Assembly (NCBI GenBank): GCA_947650365.1
Contig: OX393549.1
Span: 29,417,209 to 29,481,208, forward strand
Direction of reading: 5' to 3'
DNA length: 64,000 bases
DNA from: Chamaelirium japonicum
Taxonomy: Eukaryota; Streptophyta; Magnoliopsida; Liliales; Melanthiaceae
The translations under genes were made by a program, and so were the position numbers. The notes under the pieces were generated by a model. It did no database searches and was not told where the DNA came from. It saw only the letters and a program-made list of their open reading frames with translations. Below are positions 35,721-47,590 of the stretch, piece by piece. The stretch's first letter is position 1, and every line of letters begins with the position of its first letter.

Positions 35721-38700
35721 ATGTGCAAGTGCTGTGTTATAGCAGACTTGCGGACAACTCTTTAGAAGCGAGTCAGAGATATGCCGGGTCTTCTCTAATA
35801 AAGTTTTACTTGCATAAGATGTCTAGAAAGCGAAGTCAGTCGACTCATCGCTTATCCACCAAGATACTTGTCGGTACCAGGATGTCAGAGGGAATACTTG
35901 TTCGGGAATACATATTTGAGTTCCAGATCGAACTAGATTCCAAAGACATAGTACCAGATGACGAGGTGGTGGAAGACGTCTATCTTGCATCCTTGTTTGG
36001 AACCTTCGAAGGCGTTATCAGAGACTTTAGCTTTAACAAGTTAGAGATGATAAACACAGAACTTCTAAGGAGATTTCCAAGAGACAAAGGATGAGATCAA
36101 GATTAAAGGCAATGCCTTTAGTGCTTAACCTAGGTCTTCTTTAGAAGAACCTAAGGGAATAACTTATAAGAGATCGAAAACTATTCTAGTGCAGAAACTG
36201 GTGTGGAGTCCTAAGTCTTGTAACGCCAAGGACGGAAGTATTTTCGCTGTGGCGAGCATAGGGGGTATTTGAAGATTGAGTATGGCCTCAGGATGTTAGG
36301 AGTTGAGTCGCTATCTAGTAGCAGTTCTTATGCTTCTTGGAATATAGACTTCGGGTCTACAGAGATTCAAGGAAAGTAGAAGGCTACTTTATAGTGACGT
36401 AATCCTAACATAGGTACTGATGTCATAAGCCGCTGCGGAAGCTGTTAGGTATGATTGTCTTAGTTTTCCGAAATACGGATTTTGTTTTTAGAGATGTAGT
36501 TCTGTTTCCTTCTTGGTAAATGAAGTTTTTAGTTTTAGACAGCACCGTGTGTGTGTATCTTAAACTGAAAAGATAGCTTCAGTACTAGAGGAATAGATCA
36601 GAATAATCTCTTTAAATTTAATCTTAATTCGGAAATAGATTTCATGACAGCTGCAGCGTCTAATTGAAATTCATCTAAATCCTTTGGAGAAGCTATCCCA
36701 TTTGTGACCCCTCTGATTTAGATATTCTGCCTTAGATAAATTCAAAGGTAAAAGAAGGCCGAGTTTCTGTTCACAGATTCATCGGAGATCCTTCTAACCT
36801 ATGAGTGTTATCTGGAAGACAGAATAACTAAAAGGGCCACTAAGGTATTGGTATTAGTTAATTTTGACGTCTATGGTTCCAAGAGCGTTTAGACGATAGA
36901 AGACTCTTCGATTTAATCGAAGAAATAAGTCACTATCGGACGAGTTCCATAGGATCCTGAGGGAGCATGGGATTATCCCCCAGTTAAATGCTCTAAGGAT
37001 GACACGTCAGAATGAAGTCTCCGAGAGAAGGAATCGGACTCTGTTTGACATGGTCCGTAATATGATGAATATCACCAAATGTACTACCCACCTTTTGGTG
37101 GGGTTGTACCTTAAAACGGTAGCTTATATCTGAAACTATCTCTCATCTAGATCAGTGCCTCAGACCTATAAAGAGCTATGGTCTAAGCGAAAGCTGACAC
37201 TATAGATTCTTGAGATATAGGGTTGTCCTGCACTTGTGCAAAAGGACAAGAGGGATGAGATGGAGATGTAGTTTCAGGTATATCTATTTATAGGTTACCC
37301 TTAGGAGGCATAAGGTGGACTGTTTTATGATCTTGAGGTTTGGAAGGTAATCATTTCTACGAACACCATCTACCTAGATCAAGATTATATTATAAGACCA
37401 TAAGTTTATCAGTAAGATAGTTCTGGGTGAACTACTGGGTACTGGTAGAGAGTGCGCATCTGAAAATGTAGTGGGAGTAGATGATACAAGAAACTAGTAT
37501 ACCAGACACTGTAGAAACAATTCACTTTTGTACCACCACCACTTCGTCGTTGTGGGACCATCAGAGCTCCTGAAAGATACTATAGAGAAACTTCGATAGT
37601 TAATCCAGAGTTTCAGGAGGATGATCCCTAGAGCTACGAAGAAGTAGTGGGAGCTTCCTTTGTACCACCACCACCTCATCGTTGTGGGACCATCAGAGCT
37701 CCTGAAGGATACTATGGAGAAACTTTGATAGTTAATCCAGAGTTTCAGGAGGATGATCCCTAGAGCTACGAAGAAGTAGTGGGAGCTTCCGACAGCTCTG
37801 ACTGACAAAAGACCATGGAGGCAAGCTTGCATCAATGTCCCTTGGAACAGTCTTGACACTTATAGCACTATCACCCTTCAGGGTATAGGAGGTGTACAAG
37901 AAGAGCACCCGGTTAAGACTTAAGTAGCTAGATTAGTTACCAAAGGAGAAGGGATTGACTATGTCAAAACCATCTCACTGGTAGCTATGTCTAAGTCTAT
38001 AACGGATCCTCTTAATCCATCACAGCCCATTATAGTTGGGAGATCTGGTTGATGGATGTCAAGACAGTTATTCCCTAATGGGAATTTGGAAAGGACATAT
38101 GGATGATATCGCCCCAGGCTTTGTGTCAGTAGGTCAGGAAGATATGTGATGTAAGTTGCAAAGGTCCATTTATGGACTGATACAAGCATCCAAGTTAGAA
38201 TATCTATTTTGATCAAGGAAATCCGCTCACACGGATTTGATCAGAATGATGATAAACCAAGTAGGTACAAGAAAGGTGAAAAAGCTACAAGGGTGTACGT
38301 AGTACTTTACGTTAACGATATCCTACTGATTAAAAATGACGTAGGAATATTATTTACGGTAAAGGTTTGTAGTCATCACAATTCGATGTGAAAGACCCTA
38401 GTGAGGCGAGTTATGCTCTGGGAATCAAGGTAACTCGAGATAACCAGAGCAAGATTCTCTTGCTGTCACAGGCTATGCATGAAGATAAGATTCTAGCCAG
38501 ATTCGGTTTACGAGGCTAGATATCTATTGCGCAGCAGGAAGATGGGTCGGTTTCAGTCGAACCCGGGTCCAGATCTCTGGACCGATGTGAAGGGTATACT
38601 CAGAAATCCTCATTAAGTAAGGATTGTGAGTTAGCTTGCACTTCACAGGTCCTGATATCGATTGGACACACAGGATCTGACTTTGGTGTCAGATGTGTGT

Positions 38701-39065
38701 TCCAGAGAATCGATTTCAGGGATTATTTTTTTCTTGGGATTAGAAGCGGTAGTTGGTAGAGTGTGAAGCAAGAGTGCATCACAGACTCTACCATAGAGGC
38801 TTAGCACGTTGTTGCGTGCGAGGTAGTATATCAGGTGGTAAGGCTTAGGAAGTTCTTAGAGAACTTTGGACGTGTACCAGAGGCTCAGGTATCTGTTGTT
38901 GCCAACAGAAGAGCGGTAAGCAAGGTCCAAGGAGACTAGGCACCACCATTAGGGGAAACCCATCAAGTACAAACTCCACTTGATCTGACAGTAATAGGAG
39001 GAAATGCAAGTAGCGGTACTGAGGTGGAATCTACAGACAATGTTGCCAATTCCTTTAGGGAATTC
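35721..39065 (+). pseudogene. Copia gag-pol remnants with many stops and frameshifts
   Basis: The order is as expected for copia. A gag-like ORF lies at 35723-36094. A degenerate zinc knuckle (YFRCGEHRGYLKIE) follows near 36230-36275. Integrase core remnants at about 36880-37220 include REKESDSV- and MMNITK-type pieces. The RT runs from about 37870 to 38500, with VTKGEGIDYVKT and the catalytic region LYVNDILLIKNDVG, where the second residue of the active-site pair is changed (YVDD to YVND). RNase H lies at about 38560-39060, with ITDSTIEA and VVACEVVYQVVRLRKFL. Stops occur in every domain, so the element could only have moved with proteins from another copy. Confidence 0.85.
37527..37790 (+). 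repeat. Tandem duplication of about 132 bp inside copia pol
   Basis: A segment starting tttgtaccaccaccac and ending tagtgggagcttcc occurs twice in succession (about 37526-37657 and 37658-37789) with a handful of substitutions. It lies in the linker between integrase and RT. Confidence 0.88.
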
Positions 39066-39131
39066 CTGCAAAGGCTTTTGGGCAGCATGTAGAAGCTACA
39101 GATCTCAACACTGTTATTCCTCGTTAGACCT

Positions 39132-39140
39132 AGTGGGAGA
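39132..39140 (+). promoter_or_regulatory. Polypurine tract of the copia element
   Basis: AGTGGGAGA ends one base before the 3' LTR, the position from which plus-strand DNA synthesis is primed in copia elements. Confidence 0.8.
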
Positions 39141-39141
39141 T

Positions 39142-41471
39142 TGTTAGAATTGGTGAGGTCTACAGCTCGTAAAAACCTATAGTTTAGCTATGTATGGTTG
39201 ATAGTATAGGATTGCATATAGGTACGTACCTTAGTACGTGTTCTGATTACAGAACAGAGAGCCATGGCTACATGGTAATCCTCTTGAGTGGGAGACTCAA
39301 GGGACTGGTCCCATGTAACCTAAATACATTCGCAGCTCTGATTAGGGTTGGTCGCCCTATTAGGTTAAGCTGTTGGGATGACAGAGCGTGGGTGTCTCCA
39401 CCACGGTCATTACCAGGCACAGTGTCTGTAGCCGAACGGAACCAACACGATGCATAGATAGGTGAGCAGACACCAGTGCACTAAACCGTGTTTCTGCTTA
39501 GGGTAAAACGGTCCTAAACCCTGAGGAGCCATGTCTGGTGGACTAACCAGTTGTGTGGTGCTTTGGCGCACCAATATGTGAGGATCCGGATGCAGTGATC
39601 CAAAACCACGGTGTACTGGGTTACCCGGCTGGCGTTGCATTAGCATGTCACTCCTGCAGGCTATCCACACCCCTAACGGGAGGTGCGTTCCTTGGTCTGA
39701 CCTACGTCGTATTAAACCCTGGCCAGGTGGTCATCAGTTCGACTGGTGACGGATCCGGTTACTCGGCAGAGTTATCGGAGGTACGATGTACGTGGTCAAC
39801 CTGGAAGGAACCGAGTCATATGAGCACTCGAGTCTGACGGTATTCTCCACCGCTCGAGTTGCGTCATGGCACCAAGTGGAGGGACAACGAGTTTACCATA
39901 CTAAGCGGAGAGCAGGGGTATGAGGGAGAACATAGTAAGTCCGGGGGAATTGGAGTGCAGCCTGCGTCGCACTCTGGGTGGCTACGCAGGTTAACTCGGA
40001 CTCAGAGGATCGATGGTACACTCGGGTAGTGTGTCGATCGAGTCTGAGTTGGAAGCCATGAACCCTGGTCCCTGAAGGGTCCACCTTATCGACATTATGT
40101 ATGGTTCTTATACCATCTCCTCGAAACACAGAACGTAGTTAGAGGAAGCGAGAAGTCCAAGCATACGCTCCGTGAGTGCTTCGCACTAGTGCACGGTAGA
40201 TGCGTAGCTACGTGTGTGCACTAAGGGGAAACCCTAGGTTAGTGCAGAGACGCATGTAGCAATTCCTTGCCATAAGTGGACTTTGCCACATGGGTGCGAT
40301 GCACCGGGACATGTTGCGAGTTGACTAGTTGACTTCACTAGGGGCGCCCTACGGGAACCTCAGAGAATAGTGAAATCACTGGTGCACTTCACTTATGTGT
40401 GCCTTGCAAAGTCTCGTACACGAGGAACGGCCAACTAGTGGCATAAGGGCGTTTTGGTCATACCATGCGTCACTATGCACTAAGGGGGCCGGCCCTAAGT
40501 GTTGAGAGACTGGTCAAGGCCGGCCCCATTAGTTTCGGGAGGTTTTGCCTCCGATGAAGGGGCCGGTTATGAGGCGCAGAAAACGGGCTGGTTTTGACCG
40601 TTTTCGAAAACAAGGAAAGGATAGAGATAAAGAAGAGATATATAGGGATAAGGCTTGAATCAATCATCCTAATCCATACTGTCCTTATCCATATGGATAG
40701 GCCGGCCCTATATATGAGAAGGAGAGAGAGGGGGCACGAAATTATTGAGCCAAGCAAGCCCTAGGGCCGGCCCATGCATGGGGAAACCCTAGCCGTCCCC
40801 CTCTCCTCTCTTTGCATCTCCTCTCTCGTCTCTCTCTTCCTCGCTTGCGCTATTGGATGGCGACTCGTCTTCCTCACGTGGTGTTTCGTAGAAGGAGAAG
40901 GCTCGTCGTATGGAGGCACTCAGAGATCCATCGACGAGGTGCCGTGCATCGTGTGAGATCGGGTGAACTAGAAGGCGTCTCCCGCAACCTTTTGCTGTCC
41001 AGAATCTGCACATAAAATCAGCGTTGTTTCTGTGATTCCGGGAGCTACAGAAGTCCAAACGACGTGAAACTTATTGCAAAAGTTGCGTCTCGAAGTTGGC
41101 TACCTGCAGTCCAAATTTCAGCCCAATCAGAGTTTGGAGCAGAAAGTTATGGCCGTCGCACCAAAGCTATATCGAGCAGATCCGTAGCCCGTCTCCATCG
41201 ACAAAGAAGAAATTTGTCGCGGTGAAAGATTCCGCACGCAGGTATGATCTCTAACAAGTAGATCTAACATAATTAGAACATGCATACATGCTAGATTGTT
41301 CTTTTGCGTTAGATCGTCGTTAGGGGTTCGTGTAGTTGCCATGCTAGTTTCATACACGCATATGTAGATCGTTTCGATGAAAAATTTTGATATGTAACGC
41401 ACACCGCTCACGGTCCTCGGACCTACACTTTGCTTCCGCTGCGGGCCTCTACCATGGATTTATTTCCAACA
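39142..41471 (+). repeat. 3' LTR of the copia element (2330 bp)
   Basis: It has the same length and the same termini as the 5' LTR. Differences found by eye are almost all single-base substitutions, for example at the counterparts of 31451, 31744-31754, 33130 and 33256. Confidence 0.95.
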
Positions 41472-41584
41472 GGTAGAAGAAGTACCATTGTGTCCCAAAA
41501 CCCAGATCGTAAGGGGAGGTCCATCAGAAGGTATTTAAGCACATTATTGTCTAGACCTTAGTCGATGTGGGACTAAACCCAACA
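41472..41584 (-). repeat. TRIM LTR, left copy (3' LTR of the minus-strand element)
   Basis: On the plus strand it ends ccaaca at 41584 and contains taaggggaggtccatcag, tttaagcacatta and cgatgtgggactaaac. Its outer end coincides with the copia target site. Confidence 0.8.
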
Positions 41585-41849
41585 ATCCCCCCTTCACACG
41601 AGGCCAGGGCTGAACCTCCCGCTAGCCCCCTCCCCTCTCGTGCGGTACCAAGGGACGAGACACCCATAGGTACAACCAATGGTGGATCCACGTTGGGGCC
41701 AGGGGGGGCAACTGCCCCCCCTGAAATCCCAAGATCTCCCTTGATCTTAGGATTCTTAGGCCTTATCACCGCGTGAAGCACTGAAGCCGTCTCACCTTTG
41801 CCCACTCTGCCGTTCGGGTTGAAAAAAAAAAAACCATATCAGCAATAAC

Positions 41850-42780
41850 TGCCAAGTGGATCTCGCTAAAAATTCGGATCGCGATTCAGCGGAGAAAGGG
41901 GCACCGAGTAGACTTGTCGGCGTCGATGGAGAGCCTTCACCAAGCGGACTTGTCGGCCTCGACGATATGCCTTCCGGTCTTCTAAGATTCCACCAAGCGG
42001 ACTTATCGGCGTCGATGGGCATGCCTTCCAAACTTCCACTCTTCCACGATTCCACCAAGAGGCTCGATCATCTGATTTTTTTTTTTTTCATCCCTCTGGA
42101 GTCGGTGATGGCGTGATGCAATTAGGAGGCTATAAGGCTATCGGATTTGATTTGAGGAGTTGGAAGGGAATTAGGTAAACTCCTTTCCCTGTTTCCCAAT
42201 TCCCCCCAAATCACCCCTCTTTGGATGAAAAAGATCAGCCGTTGGAGGCCTGGAGGCTGGAGCAATTTTCAGATATCTAAGTAGGGCTAGAGGAGTCCTT
42301 GATCAGTTGATCGATTGCCATCGCCCATCATCCATCATCCATCGGCCCACTTGCCTTCCACGGTTCCATCGGGTATGCTGCTCATGCTCATGCTCTGTTT
42401 TTTTTTTTTTTCATCCATCAGCGAGGGAAGTCGGCAAGATCCTTGATCGATTGCCATCGCCTATCACTCATCGGGTGTTCTTTCTCTCATGCTCTGATTT
42501 TTTTTTTTTTTTTCAGGTGTTGAAGGCTGTTTGAAGCCTTGAAGGTGTTGAAAGCTGATTTTTTTTTAAGGTGTTGAAAGCTTTTTGAAGATGATGAAGG
42601 CTGTTTGAGGTGTTGGAAGGCTGTTTGAAGATGTTGTCGTGTTGAAGGCTGATTTTGTTGAAGGCTGTTTGAGGAGTCCTTGATTGATTTTTTTTTTTCA
42701 AGTGTTGAAGGTGTTGAAGGCTTATTTTTTTTTCAAGTGTTGAAGGCTATTTGAGGTGTTGAAGGCTGAAGGAATATAGG
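41850..42780. repeat. Short tandem motifs in the hAT 5' region
   Basis: Three spaced copies of a caccaagcggacttgtcgg-type motif occur at about 41900-42015. Two copies of a catcgcc-atca-tccatc block ending in a T run follow (about 42310-42500). From about 42510 to 42770 variants of gtgttgaaggctgtttga are repeated many times with T runs between them. This part is non-coding leader of the hAT element. Confidence 0.7.
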
Positions 42781-43214
42781 TAAACTGTTTTCCCCGAAAT
42801 CATACATCTTTGGCTCTTTTAATTTTATTAAATCCTCTTTTTTTTTTCTTTTATACTTTAGATTCATATCAGAGATCTTAGAAATCTGATCTCATATTTT
42901 GAGAAGCTAGCAGCCGAGAACAATACCTTCTTATATTGAAGACAATTAGCTAATTAGGTAAACTCTTTGGTCCTCTTTCAAATTTAATAAATCTTAATTT
43001 TTGTTGTTGGTGTTTGTTGTTTATTATTTAATTAATAATGTATCCCTTATGCCTGTTGGTATATACGTTCGGATGTTCCTAGTTCTCTAGCCTCTAGGAT
43101 TTGTTCTTTGTTTATTAAGTTATTAATGCTAGCTTTGTTCCTTGTTATTTAATTCATAGAGTTGTGGTACGATTTTTGGATTTTGAACTTATACTTCTTT
43201 TATTTTACTTAGTG

Positions 43215-45632
43215 ATGGATAAGTTTCTAAAAAGAAAGTCGGTGATTGAGCTAGAATCGTCTACCCATAAAAAGGATAATCGCGATCAAACAGAATCATC
43301 CTCAAATCCAAGTTATGGAGCGATCAATTTAACAGATACCTCAAATCCAGGCGATAGACAAATTAATTTGGCAGATGCATCAAATTCAAGTCATGCACAT
43401 ATTAATTTGGAGGATCTTCCTGCAGATCTTAGATTAAGGATTCGAATTTCAGATTATCATCCTAATGATTATGACAAAATCCAGAGAGCATATCTACAAA
43501 AAGGTCTTTTTCAGCCTCGTTACCATAATTTTCCACAAACAAAGTTTGAAAAAGTGTTATGGAGATTCAATCATGCCTGGTTTGATGAGTTTCGTACTTG
43601 GCTGGAGTACAGCGTGGTGAAAGATGCCGCATTCTGCTTATATTGTTACTTATTTAGGCCAGATCATGGAGAGCAAGGAGGAGGTGATTCTTTTGTATTG
43701 GAATGATTTAGAAATTGGAAAAAAAAGGAAAATTTTCAATATCACATTGGAGTACCAAATAGTGCTCATAACCAAGCATCAAAGGCGTGCCAAAATTTAA
43801 TGACTCAGAAGAAACATATCCAAACTTATTTTTTGAAGCAATCAGATCAAGTCCGAAGGGAATACCGAGTCTGTTTGAATGCATCAATAGATTGCATTCG
43901 ATTTCTTTTGCGGCAAGGATTAGCGTTTCATGGACATGATGAATCTGATGGCTCGAATAATCAAGGAAATTTTCTTGAACTTTTACAGTTCCTTGCAGAC
44001 CACAATGAAGTTGTCAAAAGTATAGTGTTACAAAATACCCCTGAAAATCTAAAATTGATTGCCCCCGATATTTAGAAAGTTATTGTGAATGCAGCTGCAA
44101 CTGAAACCACAAATGTTATCACTAGAGAAGTTGGAGATGTATTATTTTCCATTTTGGTTGATGAATCTCGTGATATATCTATTAAAGAACAAATGACAGT
44201 TGTTTTACGTTACGTGAACAAACGTGGATCTGTTATTGAGCATTTTTTAAGCATTGTACATGTAAGGGAAACTACTGCTATATCACTCAAAGCAGCGATC
44301 AAAAATTTATTCTCCAAGCATGGATTGAGCATAGCAAGGTTGCGTGGACAAGGTTATGATGGGACCAGTAATATGCAGGGTGAGTTCAATGATCTCAAAA
44401 TACTTATCATGAATGAGAATCAATCTGCATTTTATGTCCACTGTTTCGCGCATCAATTACAGTTGGCACTTGTTGCAGTTGCAAAGAATCACACCCAAAT
44501 CGCTTTCTTATTTACCTTGGTGTCTAATGTATCAAACATTGTTGGAGCCTCGTGCAAACGTCGTAATATTCTTTGAGAAAAGCATATTTCTAAGGTTGTT
44601 GAAGCACTTAATAGTGGTGAACTTTTTAGTGGGCAAGGTCTAAATCAGGAGACTAATCTTAAAAGAGCTGGTGATACGCGTTGGGGTTCACACTATGATA
44701 CACTGATCAGTTTGATTACTATGTTTTCCTCAGTGATTGATGTACTAGAGATTGTTGTGGAAGATGGTTTGAATTCAGAGCAAAGAGCTGAAGCATCTGC
44801 TTTATTGGAGTTCGTGCAGTCATTTGATTTTATATTTTGCCTATATTTGATGAAAAATATATTAGGAATTACAAATGATTTATCAAAAGCATTGCAGTGA
44901 AAAGAACAGGATATTGTAAATGACATGGCTTTAGTTAAAGTATCCAAGCAACGATTGCAGATAATGAGAGATAATGGGTGAGACTCTCTTATAAATGAAG
45001 TTTCTTCATTTTGTGTCAGACAAAATGTCATCATTCCTAATATGAATGATAAATTTGTGGCCCGAGGACGTTCACGACGTAGAGCTGAAGAAATGATAAA
45101 TCTACATCATTATCGTGCTGAGTTGTGTTATACCACAATTGATATGCAACTTCAAGACCTCAACAATCGTTTTAACGAGGTGAATACCGAGTTGTTTCTT
45201 TGCATGGCATGCCTAAATCCAAGTGATTCATTTCGAGCTTTCGATAAGCATAAATTGCTCCGTCTTGCTGAATTCTATCCTGCCGAATTTTCAGCAATAG
45301 ACCTCATGGCACTGGATAATCAGCTTGAGACATACATTATTGATGTGCGATCTAATTCTGAGTTTTCAGAATTAAAATGGATTAGTGAGCTTTCTGAGAA
45401 GATGGTCGAAACAAAAAAGGATATATTATATCCACTAGTTTATATGTTGGTGACACTTGCTCTAATCCTTCCAGTTGCTACTGCCACTGTTGAAAGAGCA
45501 TTCTCTGCTATGAAGATCGTAAAGAACCGACTGCGCAATCGAATGGGAGATGAATGGATGAATGATTGCTTGGTCATATACATCGAGAAAGATATATTTA
45601 ACAGCATTGATAATGAGTTAATCATGCAATGA
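43215..45632 (+). pseudogene. hAT transposase (ZMYM/TTF-type), five in-frame stops and no frameshift
   Basis: A single frame of 806 codons runs from ATG 43215 (MDKFLKRKS) to TGA 45632. Domains in order are a TTF-type zinc finger segment (FRTWLEYSVVKDAAFCLYCY, near codons 135-155), a DUF4371-like RNase H-fold core (FSILVDESRDISIKEQMTVV; then GYDGTSNMQGEF and FYVHCFAHQLQLALVA), and the C-terminal hAT dimerisation domain (LILPVATATVERAFSAMKIV). Stops are at 43704 (TGA), 44073 (TAG), 44574 (TGA), 44898 (TGA) and 44979 (TGA). Everything between them is open in the same frame, so decay is by substitution alone. An upstream in-frame ATG at 43164 would add 17 hydrophobic residues and is less likely. 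Confidence 0.93.
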
Positions 45633-45817
45633 TTCCAAAACATGAAAACTCGCCGAGGACAATTGTGAAAACTATTATATGTATTCAATAAAATATTTTT
45701 AATGGATTATAGTTAATTGATATGGTTATTATTTTGTGAAATCCATTTTTTGATGTACTTATATTTCGCACATTGCCCCCTCTGTTTGAAAATCCTGGCT
45801 CCGCCCCTGGGTACAAC

Positions 45818-45977
45818 CAGCCCACACCTGACTAAACCTGGCTAAGCAGAAACTAGATCTGATATCATTTGTAGATACCCTCTCATCCCAAAATCCGGGT
45901 CATAAGGGGAGGTCCATCAGAGGGTACTTAAGCACATCATTGCCTAGCCCCTAGCCGATGTGGGACTAAACACAACA
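45818..45977 (-). repeat. TRIM PBS and right LTR (5' LTR of the minus-strand element)
   Basis: The LTR occupies 45870-45977. The PBS complement lies at 45856-45869 and a short stretch of TRIM interior at 45818-45855. The LTR shares taaggggaggtccatcag and gatgtgggactaaac with the left copy. Confidence 0.8.
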
Positions 45978-45982
45978 ATGAC

Positions 45983-46680
45983 TCGAAGGAATCGGTGTTT
46001 GGTACGTTATTGCTGACTTAAGAACAGATATTGCCACCCTATTTGCATTGGGCTTATAAGAAATAAGTTCTCAAGATATAACAGACGAGAAGATTAAGTG
46101 TGCACTATTTGTATCCTATCTTGCACTCAACTCAATAGAAACACCGTTGTCCAAAGAAATAAGATTAACAGAAGATAGAGAGATTTCAAAAATTATGTTT
46201 AAAATCAGAGAAAGACTCGATATTTAAAAGCACTCAACAGTCACAAATAACTGAATATGACTATTTTTGAAGAACTATTTTATTTGAAAACCAATTTGAA
46301 CCCGTTTGGAGGAAAAGGCACCCAGTCCGACCCGAGCCCAGTCCCAGTCCGAACACGTTGGTCACAACTAGATGCACCCTAACCATCCAATCACCCATTG
46401 CATGTGTGTGTTGTGGTGCTTCTCACCACTCTGATAGCTTGCATCATTGTCATAGCCTTCTCTTATCCACAAAGACGCAAGTCTTCTCCAAGCTTTTGCT
46501 TATATACTCACCATCGATCTTCACTTTCCTTGAGCAATATGGGACTAAAGGAATGATAACTCATCCAATGTTCAAAGGGTTTTCCTCCAATTAAAGAATG
46601 AAAATTTAGTTGATCATTAAAAAAATTAATTAGGTCATCGCAAATGCAATTCTAAAAGTAGGGCTGGCAATTTCGGACCC
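45983..46680. other. Intergenic region, nothing recognised
   Basis: No gene or clear repeat structure. A stretch at 46315-46350 repeats cagtccga and gacccgagcc-type words. Confidence 0.4.
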
Positions 46681-47030
46681 AACACGAAGTTAGCGGGTCT
46701 GGGTCAGAGCTAAACGGGTTCGGGTTGTAAACGGGTCGACACGATAGACCCGTTTAATAAACGGGTCGGGTCCGGGTTTAGGGTCTGGACACGGTAGACC
46801 CAGGAAGACCCGTTTAGTATTCAACGGATCGTGTCGGGTCGGGTCTACCCGCAATCCGATACTGTAATATATAATACCAGCGGGTCTTTCGGGTCAGGTC
46901 GGGTCGAGTCGGATTGGGTCGGATCGGGTCAACTGAATAGACCCGGGTGGTAAACAAGTCTTACGGGGCTTTATCGGGTCTACCCGTTTATTAGCGGGTC
47001 GGGTACAGGTTTAGGATCTAGACACGATTA
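46680..47030. repeat. cgggtc-rich degenerate repeat
   Basis: Words such as acgggtcgggt, gggtctacccg and gtttattaaacggg-like variants recur irregularly throughout the 350 bp. It resembles the diffuse gggtcgggt repeat at 27956. Confidence 0.65.
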
Positions 47031-47590
47031 GTTGGGGATTCTCTGAAGTAAGGAATCTTTTTTTTTCCTCATGTCTGGGAGTCGAGAACTAATGACGTTA
47101 TCTGAATTTTTCTGGTGGAACAACATTTGTCGTTTTGGAATACCACGTATTACTGGGGGAAACAAATCCCTCTTTCCGCGGAATTTGTTTTCCCTTAGCA
47201 ATAAGGTGGCACCGTCTAGCTCAGAGAATGTGTGTGCCAAACAAGGGTTTTTTACTCTTTGGGATTCCTGAAAGTGAAAGTGGGTATCCCTCCTTTACAG
47301 GCTCCCAAGCAGACCATAACAAAATTCGAATTGATACTGCCTATCTAATGCTAAGGTTGAGCACCAGTGTGCTGCGCTATCATGTTCACCTCCTTTCTCA
47401 TGGTTCTTCACAGAACTAATAGTGACCACCATATTTTTTGGGGGGGAAACCAAGGGGGATCTATTCTTGGCACCGTGTGCACAAAGGAAATCAGCAATTA
47501 TAAGGACCAAAATCTTGGTTAGAAAAGATAGAGGAAGACTCTTCCTCAGTATAAGAATCTCTAGCATTCTTATAGACAGACTCAACAATA
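47030..47590. other. Unrecognised stretch next to a LINE remnant
   Basis: Short ORFs on both strands (up to 97 codons) match nothing I know. The segment could be an extension of the LINE fragment to the right, but I see no supporting motif. Confidence 0.3.

Larger units (their letters stand above)
31418..41471 (+). mobile_element. Ty1/copia-superfamily LTR retrotransposon, complete structure, decayed interior
   Basis: The element is 10,054 bp with two LTRs of 2330 bp each, TG...CA termini and perfect 5-bp target duplications GGTAG at 31413-31417 and 41472-41476. The PBS follows the 5' LTR, the PPT precedes the 3' LTR, and the interior carries remnants in copia order (gag, integrase, RT, RNase H). 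The insertion lies within an LTR of the TRIM. I count about 24 substitutions between the LTRs by eye, about 1%, so the insertion is young, yet the coding region has many stops and frameshifts. Confidence 0.95.
41677..45809 (+). mobile_element. hAT transposon with terminal inverted repeats and 8-bp target duplication
   Basis: The left end caatggtggatccacg (41677-41692) pairs with the complement of the right end, cctggctccgcccctg (45794-45809), over about 11 of 16 positions. Perfect 8-bp duplications GGTACAAC flank it (41669-41676 and 45810-45817), diagnostic for hAT. The element is 4133 bp and encodes a hAT transposase in the same orientation. It sits in the interior of the TRIM. Confidence 0.96.
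31413..45977 (-). mobile_element. TRIM retrotransposon, split by copia and hAT insertions
   Basis: Removing the copia (31418-41471 plus one GGTAG) and the hAT (41677-45809 plus one GGTACAAC) leaves an element of about 370 bp. Its two direct LTRs of about 110 bp (41472-41584 and 45870-45977) start, on the minus strand, with TGTTGGGTTTAGTCCCACA or a close variant. Next to the right LTR is a degenerate initiator-Met PBS (minus aatgatatcagatc, 45856-45869). Next to the left LTR is a polypurine tract (minus gaagggggga, about 41585-41595). LTRs, PBS and PPT without coding sequence at this size define a TRIM. Outer flanks are ATGAA (31408-31412) and ATGAC (45978-45982), a target duplication with one mismatch. 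Confidence 0.8.
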
